NCBI RefSeq assembly: GCF_016767715.1
Contig: NZ_CP050145.1
Location: 2,356,001 to 2,420,000, forward strand
Source: Mycobacteroides chelonae
Lineage (GTDB): Bacteria > Actinomycetota > Actinomycetes > Mycobacteriales > Mycobacteriaceae
DNA length: 64,000 nt
Direction of reading: 5' to 3'
Below are positions 34,615 through 43,284 of this stretch, in pieces; the first letter of the stretch is position 1, and the number at the start of each line of letters is the position of its first letter. A model generated the notes under the pieces. That model searched no databases. It was not told where the DNA came from and saw nothing but the letters and a program-made list of their open reading frames with translations. The position numbers were made by a program, and so were the translations under genes.

Positions 34615-37587
34615 GTGTCCTTCAATCTCTCCTCCTTGACCAAGCCCGTCGCCCGCCTGGCCGCCACCGCGCAGAACGGGCTGGAGGTCCTGCGTCTCGG
34701 TGGACTCGAGACCGGCAGCACCGCGTCCTCGCACCAGATCATCGAGAGCGTCCCCATGTACCGGTTGCGCCGCTACTTCGCACCGGGGTCCTCCGGCGCC
34801 GAAGATGCCGGGCCCGTGGTCCTGATGGTGCACCCGATGATGATGGCCGCCGACATGTGGGACGTGACCCAGGACGGCGGCGCCGTAGGCATCCTGCACC
34901 GTGAGGGCATCGATCCGTGGGTCATCGACTTCGGCAGCCCCGACCGGATGGCCGGGGGCATGGAGCGCACCTTGTCCGATCACGTGGTGGCCGTCAGCGA
35001 CGCCATCGAAACCGTGCACCGGATCACCGGCCGTCAGGTACACCTGGCCGGATATTCACAGGGCGGCATGTTCTGCTATCAGACTGCGGCACTGCGCAAG
35101 TCGCGCACCATCGCGAGCATCATCACCTTCGGTTCGCCGGTCGACGCCAACGCCGCCATGCCCATGGGCATGCCCGCGGGGCTGTCGGCCGATATCGCCG
35201 AGTTCATGGCCGACCACATATTCAGCCGGTTCTCCATTCCGGCGTGGTCGGCGCGCATCGGGTTCCAGATGCTGGACCCGGTCAAGACGGTGAAGGGCCG
35301 TCTCGACTTCCTACGGCAGCTACACGACCGCGATGCGCTGCTCCCGCGCGAGCAGCAGCGCAAGTTCCTGGCCAACGAGGGCTGGATCGCCTGGTCCGGG
35401 CCCGCGATCGCGGAGCTGCTGCGCCAGTTCGTGGTGCACAACCGGATGACCACCGGCGGCTTCACCGTCAACGATCGCGTGGTCACGCTCAGCGACATCA
35501 CCTGCCCGGTGCTGGCTGTGGTCGGCGAGGTCGACGACATCGGACAGCCGGCCTCGGTGCGCGGCATCCTGCGTGCCGCGCCGAAGGCCGACGTGTACGA
35601 ATACCTCATCCGCGCCGGCCACTTCGGTCTGGTGGTCGGCTCGACCGCGGTGGCGCAGACCTGGCCGACGGTGAGCCAGTGGGTGCAATGGCGTGAGGGC
35701 GAGGCGTCCAAACCCCCGGCGGTCGACCTCATGTACGAGCACGAAAGCGGTCAGCTCGACGGCGGCGGTGTGCCACTCACGTCTCGGGTCGCCCACGGTT
35801 TGAGCACCACCACCGAGGTCGCCATCGCCGCCGCCCGCACGGCGGGAGCGGCCGCCGCGGCTGCCAACAAGTCGGTGAAATCCATTGCCGTCGAGGCGGT
35901 TCGTACACTGCCACGGTTGACGCGACTGGGCCAGATCCATGATCACACCCGAATCTCGCTGGGCCGGTTGATGACCGAACAGGCGCGCCGCACTCCTCAT
36001 GGTGAGAGCTTCTTGTTCGACGGCCGGGTGCATACCTATGAGGCGGTGGACCGCCGCATCAACAACGTGGTCCGGGGCCTCATCCAGGTGGGTGTGCGCC
36101 AAGGTGTCCGGGTAGGTGTCCTGATGGAGACCCGGCCCAGCGCCCTGGTGGCGATCGCCGCGCTGTCCCGCCTGGGGGCCGTGGCTGTGCTGCTGCCGCC
36201 CGATGCGGACCTGGAAGTCGCGGTGAAGCTGGGGGAGATTTCCGAACTGCTCACCGATCCGCCGAACCTTCCTGTCGCACAGGGCCTTCCCGTGCATATC
36301 TTGGTACTTGGCGGTGGTGAGTCGCGCGATCTGTCCATTCCGGACGACGGCTCGATCATCGATATGGAGCAGATCGACCCCGATGCCGTCGAGCTGCCCG
36401 GCTGGTACCGGCCAGACCCCGGGCAGGCCCGCGATCTGGCTTTCGTGATGTTCAGCGGATACGGATCCCGGCTGGTTCCCAAGCAGATCACCAACCACCG
36501 GTGGGCGTTGTCGGCATTCGGTACCGCGTCGGCCGCCGCGCTGACGTCCAATGACACCGTGTACTGCCTCACGCCACTGCATCATCAGTCCGGCCTCTTG
36601 GTGAGCCTGGGCGGCGCGGTGGCCGGTGGCGCGCGCATTGCGCTGTCGCGCGGGCTCAATCCGGATCGTTTTGTCCAGGAGATCCACCAGTACGGCGTGA
36701 CCGTGGTGTCCTACACCTGGGCGATGATGCATGAGGTCATCGACGATCCTTCGCTGGCGTTGGGTGCGCACCACCCGGTGCGGTTGTTCATCGGTTCGGG
36801 CATGCCGTCGGGTCTATGGCGGCGCGTTACCGAGAGATTCGCACCCGCCCATGTCGTCGAGTTCTTCGCGACGACCGACGGCGAAGCGGTGTTGGCCAAC
36901 GTGTCCGGTACCAAAATCGGCAGCAAGGGGCGGCCACTGCCCGGCGGCGGCAAGGTTCGGCTCGCCGCATACGACCCTGTCGACGACGTCATCATCGAGG
37001 GGGAGGACGGGTTCGTGCAGATCGCCAAGCCCGGCGAGGTCGGTCTGCTCTTGGCGAAGCCACCCGGTGATGTGGATCCCGCGGCTGCGATTCGGCGCGG
37101 CGTGTTCGCGCCTGGCGATACCTGGGTGTCGTCGGAATCTCTCTTCCGTCGCGATGAGGACGGCGATTTCTGGATGCTCGACGGCCGAAACACCGCGATC
37201 CGTACCGCACACGGTGTTGTGTACGCCGAAGCCACCAGTCACGCACTGGGTTCGGTGAGTGCAATCGACCTGGTCGCGACGTACCCCGTGGAGTCCGGCG
37301 AGGCCAGCGTCGCGGTGACCGCTGTGGTGCTTCGCCCCGGTGAGGCGATATCACCTGCGGATCTCGCGGAGGCCTTCGTATCCGTGCCGATCTCGGAACG
37401 CCCGGACATCGTCAAGGTGGTATCCAATCTGCCCTTCAGCGCGACCTATCGCCCTTCCACCACACACCTTCGCGAGTCGGGGTTGCCGAAACCGGGACGC
37501 CAGACCTGGTATTTGGACCCCGAATCCGGCGCGTACCACCGGTTAACCGCCGCGACGTACGACGCGCTTCAGGGCGCCGCCCAGTAG
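34615..37587 (+). CDS. alpha/beta-hydrolase fused to acyl-CoA synthetase-like domain (Rv1683-like)
   Basis: A 990-residue fusion. Residues ~1-360 are a hydrolase resembling PHA synthase/depolymerase relatives, with VLMVHPMMM and the nucleophile GYSQGG near residue 148. Residues ~440-990 are an adenylate-forming domain whose key motifs are eroded. The P-loop reads SGYGSRLVPKQ, the YGxTE block reads FFATTDGEA, and the C-terminal lysine position (SATYRPSTTHL) lacks the usual GK. Rv1683 of M. tuberculosis is the same fusion and is described as a lipase/acyl-CoA synthase acting in lipid storage. The GTG at 34615 has a strong ribosome binding site (AAGGAG). Confidence 0.88.
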   Translation: MSFNLSSLTKPVARLAATAQNGLEVLRLGGLETGSTASSHQIIESVPMYRLRRYFAPGSSGAEDAGPVVLMVHPMMMAADMWDVTQDGGAVGILHREGIDPWVIDFGSPDRMAGGMERTLSDHVVAVSDAIETVHRITGRQVHLAGYSQGGMFCYQTAALRKSRTIASIITFGSPVDANAAMPMGMPAGLSADIAEFMADHIFSRFSIPAWSARIGFQMLDPVKTVKGRLDFLRQLHDRDALLPREQQRKFLANEGWIAWSGPAIAELLRQFVVHNRMTTGGFTVNDRVVTLSDITCPVLAVVGEVDDIGQPASVRGILRAAPKADVYEYLIRAGHFGLVVGSTAVAQTWPTVSQWVQWREGEASKPPAVDLMYEHESGQLDGGGVPLTSRVAHGLSTTTEVAIAAARTAGAAAAAANKSVKSIAVEAVRTLPRLTRLGQIHDHTRISLGRLMTEQARRTPHGESFLFDGRVHTYEAVDRRINNVVRGLIQVGVRQGVRVGVLMETRPSALVAIAALSRLGAVAVLLPPDADLEVAVKLGEISELLTDPPNLPVAQGLPVHILVLGGGESRDLSIPDDGSIIDMEQIDPDAVELPGWYRPDPGQARDLAFVMFSGYGSRLVPKQITNHRWALSAFGTASAAALTSNDTVYCLTPLHHQSGLLVSLGGAVAGGARIALSRGLNPDRFVQEIHQYGVTVVSYTWAMMHEVIDDPSLALGAHHPVRLFIGSGMPSGLWRRVTERFAPAHVVEFFATTDGEAVLANVSGTKIGSKGRPLPGGGKVRLAAYDPVDDVIIEGEDGFVQIAKPGEVGLLLAKPPGDVDPAAAIRRGVFAPGDTWVSSESLFRRDEDGDFWMLDGRNTAIRTAHGVVYAEATSHALGSVSAIDLVATYPVESGEASVAVTAVVLRPGEAISPADLAEAFVSVPISERPDIVKVVSNLPFSATYRPSTTHLRESGLPKPGRQTWYLDPESGAYHRLTAATYDALQGAAQ

Positions 37588-37685
37588 CCCGCATCGGGCG
37601 CGCCAGCCCCGGTCCCGTCGCCTTCCGCTGCTCAGACGACGGGTTGTTGTTAGGCTGACGTCCGCGATACCGGAAGGAACTCGTC

Positions 37686-38165
37686 ATGCCGACACGCCTA
37701 CGTGCCCTCGCTGGCACAGCTCTGGCCTCCGCCGGCCTCTCCGCAGCCTTGGTGTTCGGGCCCGGTGTTGGCACGGCCAGCGCCGACGTATTGGACGACA
37801 TCGCCCACGAGTACTCCACCGGAACCAGTGGTGGGCAGGTGTCCAACCTGGTCCGCACCTCACTGCAGCTGCGCGCCCGGGGCGCCCAGGTCAGCTCGGC
37901 ACAGAACGACGCCCTCAAGTCTGCCCTGGACAAACGCCCTAGTCAGATGCCGCTGATCAACACCCTGAAGTCGGTCATCGCAACGCAGTCCCAGTTCCTC
38001 AAGGCCGCGCAGAAGCCGCAGCAGCCAGTTCACATCGGCATCAGCGGTACCAACGGGTCGAACAATCCGAACGGTGGACCGCCCAACGTCAGTCCCGGAC
38101 CGGGTATCGGCGTCAGCGGCGGCGGCGGCCAGCAGATCTTCAACGAGAACATCCCGCTGGGCTGA
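37686..38165 (+). CDS. secreted hypothetical protein
   Basis: A 159-residue protein with a clear signal peptide ending GVGTASA near residue 34, leaving mature DVLDDIAHEYSTG. The mature N-terminal half is helical (QVSNLVRTSLQLRARGAQVSS, then NDALKSALDKRPSQM). The C-terminal 50 residues are Gly/Asn/Pro-rich and look disordered. There are no cysteines or catalytic motifs. I recall related small exported proteins in mycobacteria but cannot name a family. It is inserted between the Rv1683-like and Rv1684-like genes. Confidence 0.7.
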   Translation: MPTRLRALAGTALASAGLSAALVFGPGVGTASADVLDDIAHEYSTGTSGGQVSNLVRTSLQLRARGAQVSSAQNDALKSALDKRPSQMPLINTLKSVIATQSQFLKAAQKPQQPVHIGISGTNGSNNPNGGPPNVSPGPGIGVSGGGGQQIFNENIPLG

Positions 38166-38175
38166 CACCACCGAC

Positions 38176-38379
38176 ATGCCTCTTGACGCTGCGCTTCTAG
38201 ACATCCTGGTCTGCCCCATCGATCGCGGGGCACTCCTGCTCATCGGTGGTGAGACGGACGGCATTCTCTACAACCCCCGTCTGCACAAGGCCTACCGGAT
38301 CGAGAACTCCATCCCGGTGCTCCTGCCCGACGAGGCCCGCGAGGTGACCGATGAGGAGCACCAGCGCTTCACCGAGTGA
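38176..38379 (+). CDS. Trm112/UPF0434-like small protein (Rv1684-like)
   Basis: A 67-residue protein starting 10 bases after the secreted-protein gene. It follows the Trm112 pattern: LLDILVCPIDRGALLLI, YNPRLHKAYRIENSIPVLLPDEA. Most members carry CPxC plus further cysteines for zinc; here only the first cysteine remains (CPID), so zinc binding is probably lost. Trm112 proteins stabilise methyltransferases. A partner here is unknown. The 3' end overlaps the convergent TetR gene by 11 bases. Confidence 0.8.
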   Translation: MPLDAALLDILVCPIDRGALLLIGGETDGILYNPRLHKAYRIENSIPVLLPDEAREVTDEEHQRFTE

Positions 38380-38974
38380 AGACCGGTAGCTCGCCCGTCA
38401 GATACCGCTGAATGTTCGGTCCCACGGTGAGGGCGATCTCCTCGGCCGTCAGCGAGGCCAACGGCTCAACCTCCATGATGTATCGCGCCACCAGAATCCC
38501 GGCCATCTGCGTGATCGCGAACTCGGCACGCAGCACTCCGCTCCCGGCCGGGCTGTCCACGCGTTCGGCGATGATGTTGACCAGGACTTCACGGAAGAAG
38601 ACCCGAACCAGCCCGTCATCTGCGCCGCTGAGCGCCGACCGGAACAGTGCCAGCACGTTTGCGCCCAATTCCGAATCCCAGAACGGGATGATGAGCCGCG
38701 GAATCGCGATTCCGAGTTCCTCGACGGGAATGTCCCGCAGCGGTTGCAGCACCACCTGCGGATCGACCGGCAGCTGGACCACCTCGCGGAAAAGATCCAG
38801 CTTCGTACCGAAGTAGTGGTGGATGAGGGCGGGATCGACACCGGCATCAGAGGCGATGGATCGCATGGATGTCTTATCGATTCCATTGACTGAGAACAGC
38901 TTTCGCGCGCTCGCGAGAATGTCGTCGCGGGCGCTGCTCGTTCCTGGCCGACGGCCCGGTCGTTTGGGAGTCAT
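38369..38974 (-). CDS. TetR-family transcriptional regulator (Rv1685c-like)
   Basis: A 201-residue regulator. The N-terminal helix-turn-helix spans ~residues 15-60 (DDILASARKLFSVNG, then ASDAGVDPALIHHYFGTKLDLF). The rest is a helical ligand domain of the DUF-type TetR_C seen in Rv1685c. The ATG at 38974 gives MTPKRPGRRPG, the usual basic lead-in; an upstream in-frame start would add 11 residues. In M. tuberculosis it precedes an ABC transporter pair (Rv1686c-Rv1687c), which is missing here, so its target is unclear. Confidence 0.88.
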   Translation of the reverse strand: MTPKRPGRRPGTSSARDDILASARKLFSVNGIDKTSMRSIASDAGVDPALIHHYFGTKLDLFREVVQLPVDPQVVLQPLRDIPVEELGIAIPRLIIPFWDSELGANVLALFRSALSGADDGLVRVFFREVLVNIIAERVDSPAGSGVLRAEFAITQMAGILVARYIMEVEPLASLTAEEIALTVGPNIQRYLTGELPVFTR

Positions 38975-39063
38975 GATGTCCGGCGGCGCAGCGTGGCGGC
39001 GGCCCAACCCGATGCCACCGCGGTAGCTAATTCACCGATGGATGAACTCACCATAGGATGAAT

Positions 39064-39732
39064 ATGAGCCTGTCTGCCACGACTGTCAAGGACAATCGTG
39101 GGGTGAGCGCCGCGATTCTGAGGACCCATCCCGCCAAGGCTGCGGTGCGTCTGCTCGGCGCCACCATCGAATCGCGTGGGATCCGCGCGATGATCGTCGA
39201 GGTCGAGGCCTATGGGGGTGTGCCCGATGGGCCGTGGCCCGATCCCGCCTCACACTCCTTCCGTGGCCCGACGCCTCGCAACCGGGTGATGTTCGGGCCC
39301 GCCGGTCACCTCTACGTGTACCGAAGTCACGGAATTCATCTGTGTGCCAACGTGGTGTGTGGTCCGGACGGTGTCGCCGGCGGAGTGTTGATGCGGGCGG
39401 CGGCGATTGTGGATGGAGCACCTTTGGGCTGGCAGCGCCGCCCGACCGCCCGTAACGACGCGGGTCTGGCTCGCGGCCCCGGAAATTTGGGCGCCGCGCT
39501 GGGGATCACCCCCGAAGACAACGGCGTCGACGTTTTCTCCGCTTCCAGCCCGGTGCGGGTCGTGTTGAGGCGCAAGCAGAAGGCCCAGTCGGGGCCGCGC
39601 GTGGGTGTCAGCACGGCGGCGGATCGTCCATGGCGATTCTGGCTGCCCGGATATCCGGAGGTATCCGTGTACCGGCGCAGTCCGCGCGCTCCGCAACCGG
39701 ATACTGGTCCATATGCCTCGATTGACGTCTGA
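39064..39732 (+). CDS. mpg: 3-methyladenine DNA glycosylase (MPG/AAG family)
   Basis: A 222-residue monofunctional glycosylase that removes alkylated purines in base excision repair. Conserved blocks are [17 protein letters not shown], with the catalytic glutamate, then [35 protein letters not shown] and [12 protein letters not shown]. The ATG at 39064 is spaced five bases from AGGA; an ATG at 39058 is also in frame. Together with ogt and ada-alkA in this window it makes a third alkylation-repair gene. The ADP-ribosylglycohydrolase fragment follows 8 bases downstream. Confidence 0.92.
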   Translation: MSLSATTVKDNRGVSAAILRTHPAKAAVRLLGATIESRGIRAMIVEVEAYGGVPDGPWPDPASHSFRGPTPRNRVMFGPAGHLYVYRSHGIHLCANVVCGPDGVAGGVLMRAAAIVDGAPLGWQRRPTARNDAGLARGPGNLGAALGITPEDNGVDVFSASSPVRVVLRRKQKAQSGPRVGVSTAADRPWRFWLPGYPEVSVYRRSPRAPQPDTGPYASIDV

Positions 39733-39740
39733 GGAACCGA

Positions 39741-40178
39741 GTGGCGGCCGCAGCGACTCTGGCGGAATCGGTGCGTATGGCGCTCGATGTGCTCGCCGCA
39801 CCTTCCGGGCACGAGGAGACATCCGGCGCCTTGCGCAGAAGTCTCGAACTCGCCGCGCACGAGCGGCCGACTCCGGAACGGATCGCCTCTGCGCTCGGTG
39901 GCGGGTGGGTCGGGGAGGAGGCACTTGCCATCGGTATCTGGGCGGCTGCCGGTGCGCATGATTTCAAGGACGGAATCCGGTTGTCGGTGAACCATTCCGG
40001 TGACTCCGATTCCGCCGGGTCCATCACGGGTAACCTCCTCGGTGCGATGTGGGGCGCACCGAGCCTGCCACCGGATTGGCTGGACCGGCTTGAACTGCGG
40101 GAGGTCATCGCGACCGTCGCCGATGACCTCCGCGGGCCTGCGGGACCACGATCGGATGAGCGGTATCCGGCACGCTGA
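39741..40178 (+). CDS. C-terminal ADP-ribosylglycohydrolase fragment
   Basis: A 145-residue protein that matches only the second half of ADP-ribosylglycohydrolases (GGGWVGEEALAIGIWAA, NHSGDSDSAGSITGNLLGA, WLDRLELREVI). The final metal aspartates (GDSDS) are present. The N-terminal half, with its own metal ligands, is absent, and the space upstream is occupied by mpg. Full-length members are about 300 residues. A decayed gene, or a small protein with another use, is more likely than an active hydrolase. It starts with GTG eight bases after mpg. Confidence 0.6.
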   Translation: MAAAATLAESVRMALDVLAAPSGHEETSGALRRSLELAAHERPTPERIASALGGGWVGEEALAIGIWAAAGAHDFKDGIRLSVNHSGDSDSAGSITGNLLGAMWGAPSLPPDWLDRLELREVIATVADDLRGPAGPRSDERYPAR

Positions 40179-40202
40179 ACCCGATAAGGGATGATCGTTG
40201 CC

Positions 40203-41492
40203 GTGGTTTCCAACATTCTCGACGAGCTGACCTGGCGCGGTCTCATCGCGCAGACGACCGACCGCGACACCCTCGCGGCCGATATCGCGAAGGGGCCGAT
40301 CAGCGTCTATGGGGGATTCGACCCCACCGCCGCAAGTCTGCACGCCGGGCATCTGGTGCCGCTGCTGACCCTGAGCCGATTCCAGCGGGCCGGGCATCGC
40401 CCCATCGTGCTGGCCGGTGGGGCGACCGGTCTCATCGGCGACCCGCGGGACACCTCCGAACGCAGCCTGCATGGTGCGGACACCGTGGCACAGTGGGCCG
40501 ATCGGATTCGCGGGCAATTGGAGCGTTTCGTCGAGTTCAATGACAGCCCAACCGGGGCCATCGTCGCGAACAACCTGGACTGGACCGGTCAGCTCTCCGC
40601 CCTGGAGTTCCTGCGCGATCTGGGCAAGCACTTCTCGGTGAATGTCATGCTCGACCGGGACACCATCCGGCGGCGCCTGGAGGGTGATGGCATCTCCTAC
40701 ACCGAATTCTCGTACATGCTGTTGCAGGCCAATGACTACGTGCAGCTGTACCGAAAGTACGGCTGCTCGTTGCAGATCGGCGGCTCGGACCAATGGGGCA
40801 ACATCGTCGCCGGCGTCCGGCTGGCCCGCCAGCTCGACGGTGCCTCCGTGCACGCGCTGACCGTTCCGTTGGTGACGGCGGCCGACGGCACCAAGTTCGG
40901 TAAGTCCACCGGGGGCGGCAACCTCTGGCTCGATCCGGAGATGACGAGTCCGTACGCCTGGTACCAGTACTTCATCAACACCGCCGATGCCGACGTGGTG
41001 CGGTACCTGCGCTGGTTCACCTTCCTGACCGCCGACGAAGTCTCCGAGCTGGAGACCGCAACGGACGAGCGGGCACATGAGCGTGCCGCGCAGCGTCGTC
41101 TGGCCGCCGAGGTGACCACCCTGGTCCATGGTGAAAGCGCCACGCAGGCAGTCGAACTTGCCAGTGGGGCATTGTTCGGCCGGGGCGAGTTGGACCGGCT
41201 CGACGAGGGCACATTGACCGCTGCGCTCACCGAGGCCGGTAACGGTGAGCCTGCGCGGCTCGCCGACGGGGAACCCGACACCATCGTGGACCTGCTGGTG
41301 AGCAGCGGACTCTCGGAAAGCAAGGGTGCCGCACGCCGCACCATCAAGGAGGGTGGCGTCTACGTCAACAACACCAGAGTGGACGCCGAAGAGTGGACGC
41401 CCAGTGACGGCGACTACCTCACCGGTGGGTGGCTGGTGCTTCGCCGCGGAAAGCGCAACATCGCCGGGGTGCAGCGGGTGCGCGGGTCGTAG
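40203..41492 (+). CDS. tyrS: tyrosyl-tRNA synthetase
   Basis: A 429-residue class I synthetase. The nucleotide-binding HAGHLVP is the HIGH-type motif, GSDQWGN is the tyrosine pocket and KFGKSTGG is the KMSKS-type loop. A C-terminal S4-like RNA-binding domain ([18 protein letters not shown]) completes the normal length. The GTG at 40203 gives a nine-residue lead that matches the M. tuberculosis N-terminus; an ATG 12 bases upstream is too close to the AAGGG ribosome binding site. It converges on the ABC-F gene with six bases between them. Confidence 0.96.
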   Translation: MVSNILDELTWRGLIAQTTDRDTLAADIAKGPISVYGGFDPTAASLHAGHLVPLLTLSRFQRAGHRPIVLAGGATGLIGDPRDTSERSLHGADTVAQWADRIRGQLERFVEFNDSPTGAIVANNLDWTGQLSALEFLRDLGKHFSVNVMLDRDTIRRRLEGDGISYTEFSYMLLQANDYVQLYRKYGCSLQIGGSDQWGNIVAGVRLARQLDGASVHALTVPLVTAADGTKFGKSTGGGNLWLDPEMTSPYAWYQYFINTADADVVRYLRWFTFLTADEVSELETATDERAHERAAQRRLAAEVTTLVHGESATQAVELASGALFGRGELDRLDEGTLTAALTEAGNGEPARLADGEPDTIVDLLVSSGLSESKGAARRTIKEGGVYVNNTRVDAEEWTPSDGDYLTGGWLVLRRGKRNIAGVQRVRGS

Positions 41493-41498
41493 ATTTCG

Positions 41499-43157
41499 CT
41501 ACACCCATTGGGGTTCAACGGATTCCTTCACCTTGCCGTCCACGCCGAAGACAAGGAAGCGAGTGAAGGTCCGCGCGAACCATCGATCGTGGGTGACGGC
41601 GATGACCGTGCCGTCGAAGGCTGCCAACGCATCTTCGAGCGCCTCCGCCGAATGCAGGTCCAGGTTGTCAGTCGGCTCGTCGAGCAGCAGCAGTGTCGAC
41701 CCCATCAACTCCAGCAGCAGGATCTGAAACCGGCCCTGTTGTCCACCCGAGAGCGAGCCGAAGGTCTGCTCGGCCGACGGCGCGAGCCCGTAGCGGTCCA
41801 GGATCCGCGAGGCCTGCTCGCGACCGTGACCGGCCCGCCGTTCGTCCCCGTGATGCAGGATGTCGAGCAGCGTGCGTTCCATCAGGCCCGCGTGATGGTG
41901 CGTCTGCGCGAACCACCCCGGACGTACCCGCGCGCCCAGCCGTAGTCGTCCGTCGTGGCGCACGGCTTCGGGAATCATGTCGCCCACCGGCAACTGATCC
42001 GGCTCGGGGTCACTGCCCCCGCACGCCAGCAGCCGCAGGAAATGCGACTTGCCGGTGCCGTTACCGCCCAGGACCGCGACCCGATCGCCATACCACAATT
42101 CGGCGTCGAATGGCTTTGTCAGACCGCTTAATTCGAGGTTCTCCGCGATCACGGCACGTTTGGCGGTGCGGCCGCCGCTAAGGCGCATGCGGACGTTCTG
42201 GCGCAGTGGAACCGCTTCGGGTGGCCCTGCCTCATCGAAGCGGCGCAGCCGGGTCTCGGCCGCTTGCAGCCGGCTGGCCATATCGGAGTTGTACGCCGCC
42301 TTCTGCCGGTACATCAGCACCAGATCGCGTAGCGCCGAACGCTGTTCGTCCCAGCGGCGACGCAACTCGGCGAGCTTGGCGTTACGGTCCGCCCGCGCCT
42401 GATGGTACGTAGCGAACGACCCCGGGTGCACCCACAGTGTGGACCCGGCCCGGGTGGGTTCCAACGTGGCGACCTGACTCGCCGCGTGATTGATCAGCTC
42501 GCGATCGTGACTGACAAACAGCACGGTCTTAGACGACTCCACGAGCCTGTCCTCGAGCCAGCGCTTGGCCGGGACATCCAGATAGTTATCGGGCTCGTCA
42601 AGTAGCAGCACCTGGTGCGGACCGCGCAGCAGCGATTCGAGCACCAGGCGTTTCTGCTGCCCGCCCGACAGCGTGTTGACCCCGCGAAATCTGGCCAGTT
42701 CGAACGGAATTCCTAAGGCAGCGGTGGTGTGTACGTCACATTCGGTCTCGAATTCATACCCGCCCACATCCGCCCAGTCGGCCAGCGCCTGGGCGTACGT
42801 GAGCTGATCTCGTTCGCTGTCACGTTCCATGAGTGCCAGCTCGGCGCGGTCCAAACGTTCGGCGGCCACTCTGATGCGATCCGGCGCCACCGACAACAGC
42901 AGATCGCGGACGGTCGAGTCGTCACGAACGGAACCGATGAATTGCCGCATCACCCCGAGCTGCCCGCCCCGGGTGACGGCCCCGTCATGAGGATCGGTGT
43001 CGCCGGCGATGATGCGCAACAACGTCGTCTTGCCGGTCCCATTGGGGCCGATCAGTGCGGTTTTACTGCCTTCGCCTACCCGGAGGCTGACATCGTGGAG
43101 AAGCGCTCGGCCGTCCGGGAGGTGATAGCCGATGGCATCGAGCTGCACATGGCCCAT
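41499..43157 (-). CDS. ABC-F family ATPase (probable ribosome protection / macrolide resistance)
   Basis: About 552 residues from the ATG at 43157; another ATG at 43190 would add 11. There are two ABC domains without membrane segments: GPNGTGKTT, LSGGQQKRLVLESLL and LLLDEPDNYLD in the first, GGNGTGKSH, LSGGQQGRFQILLLEL and LLLDEPTDNLD in the second. The linker (~residues 245-310) is the antibiotic-response arm of ABC-F proteins and is basic and helical. Such proteins bind the ribosomal E site and displace drugs. I recall an M. abscessus ABC-F gene at this kind of location (MAB_2355c) linked to macrolide tolerance; that link is from memory and unchecked. Confidence 0.88.
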   Translation of the reverse strand: MGHVQLDAIGYHLPDGRALLHDVSLRVGEGSKTALIGPNGTGKTTLLRIIAGDTDPHDGAVTRGGQLGVMRQFIGSVRDDSTVRDLLLSVAPDRIRVAAERLDRAELALMERDSERDQLTYAQALADWADVGGYEFETECDVHTTAALGIPFELARFRGVNTLSGGQQKRLVLESLLRGPHQVLLLDEPDNYLDVPAKRWLEDRLVESSKTVLFVSHDRELINHAASQVATLEPTRAGSTLWVHPGSFATYHQARADRNAKLAELRRRWDEQRSALRDLVLMYRQKAAYNSDMASRLQAAETRLRRFDEAGPPEAVPLRQNVRMRLSGGRTAKRAVIAENLELSGLTKPFDAELWYGDRVAVLGGNGTGKSHFLRLLACGGSDPEPDQLPVGDMIPEAVRHDGRLRLGARVRPGWFAQTHHHAGLMERTLLDILHHGDERRAGHGREQASRILDRYGLAPSAEQTFGSLSGGQQGRFQILLLELMGSTLLLLDEPTDNLDLHSAEALEDALAAFDGTVIAVTHDRWFARTFTRFLVFGVDGKVKESVEPQWV

Positions 43158-43284
43158 GGATGAGCCGCTTGCGCGCAGACCAGCGGACATGGCGTTCAGT
43201 CTGCGTAATGGGTCACGTGGATCGCCACCGAATTTCCGGCGAAGGGCCTGTTACCGGCATACTCGCGCTGTAAAGGAGGTGCCC

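Noticed and set aside
35320..36774. Open frame of 484 codons antisense to the Rv1683-like gene
   Set aside because: Antisense to a conserved fusion protein with family motifs throughout; no independent evidence.
39336..41129. Open frame of 597 codons antisense to mpg, the glycohydrolase fragment and tyrS
   Set aside because: It spans three genes on the other strand, has no domain and its length is explained by codon bias in high-GC coding DNA.
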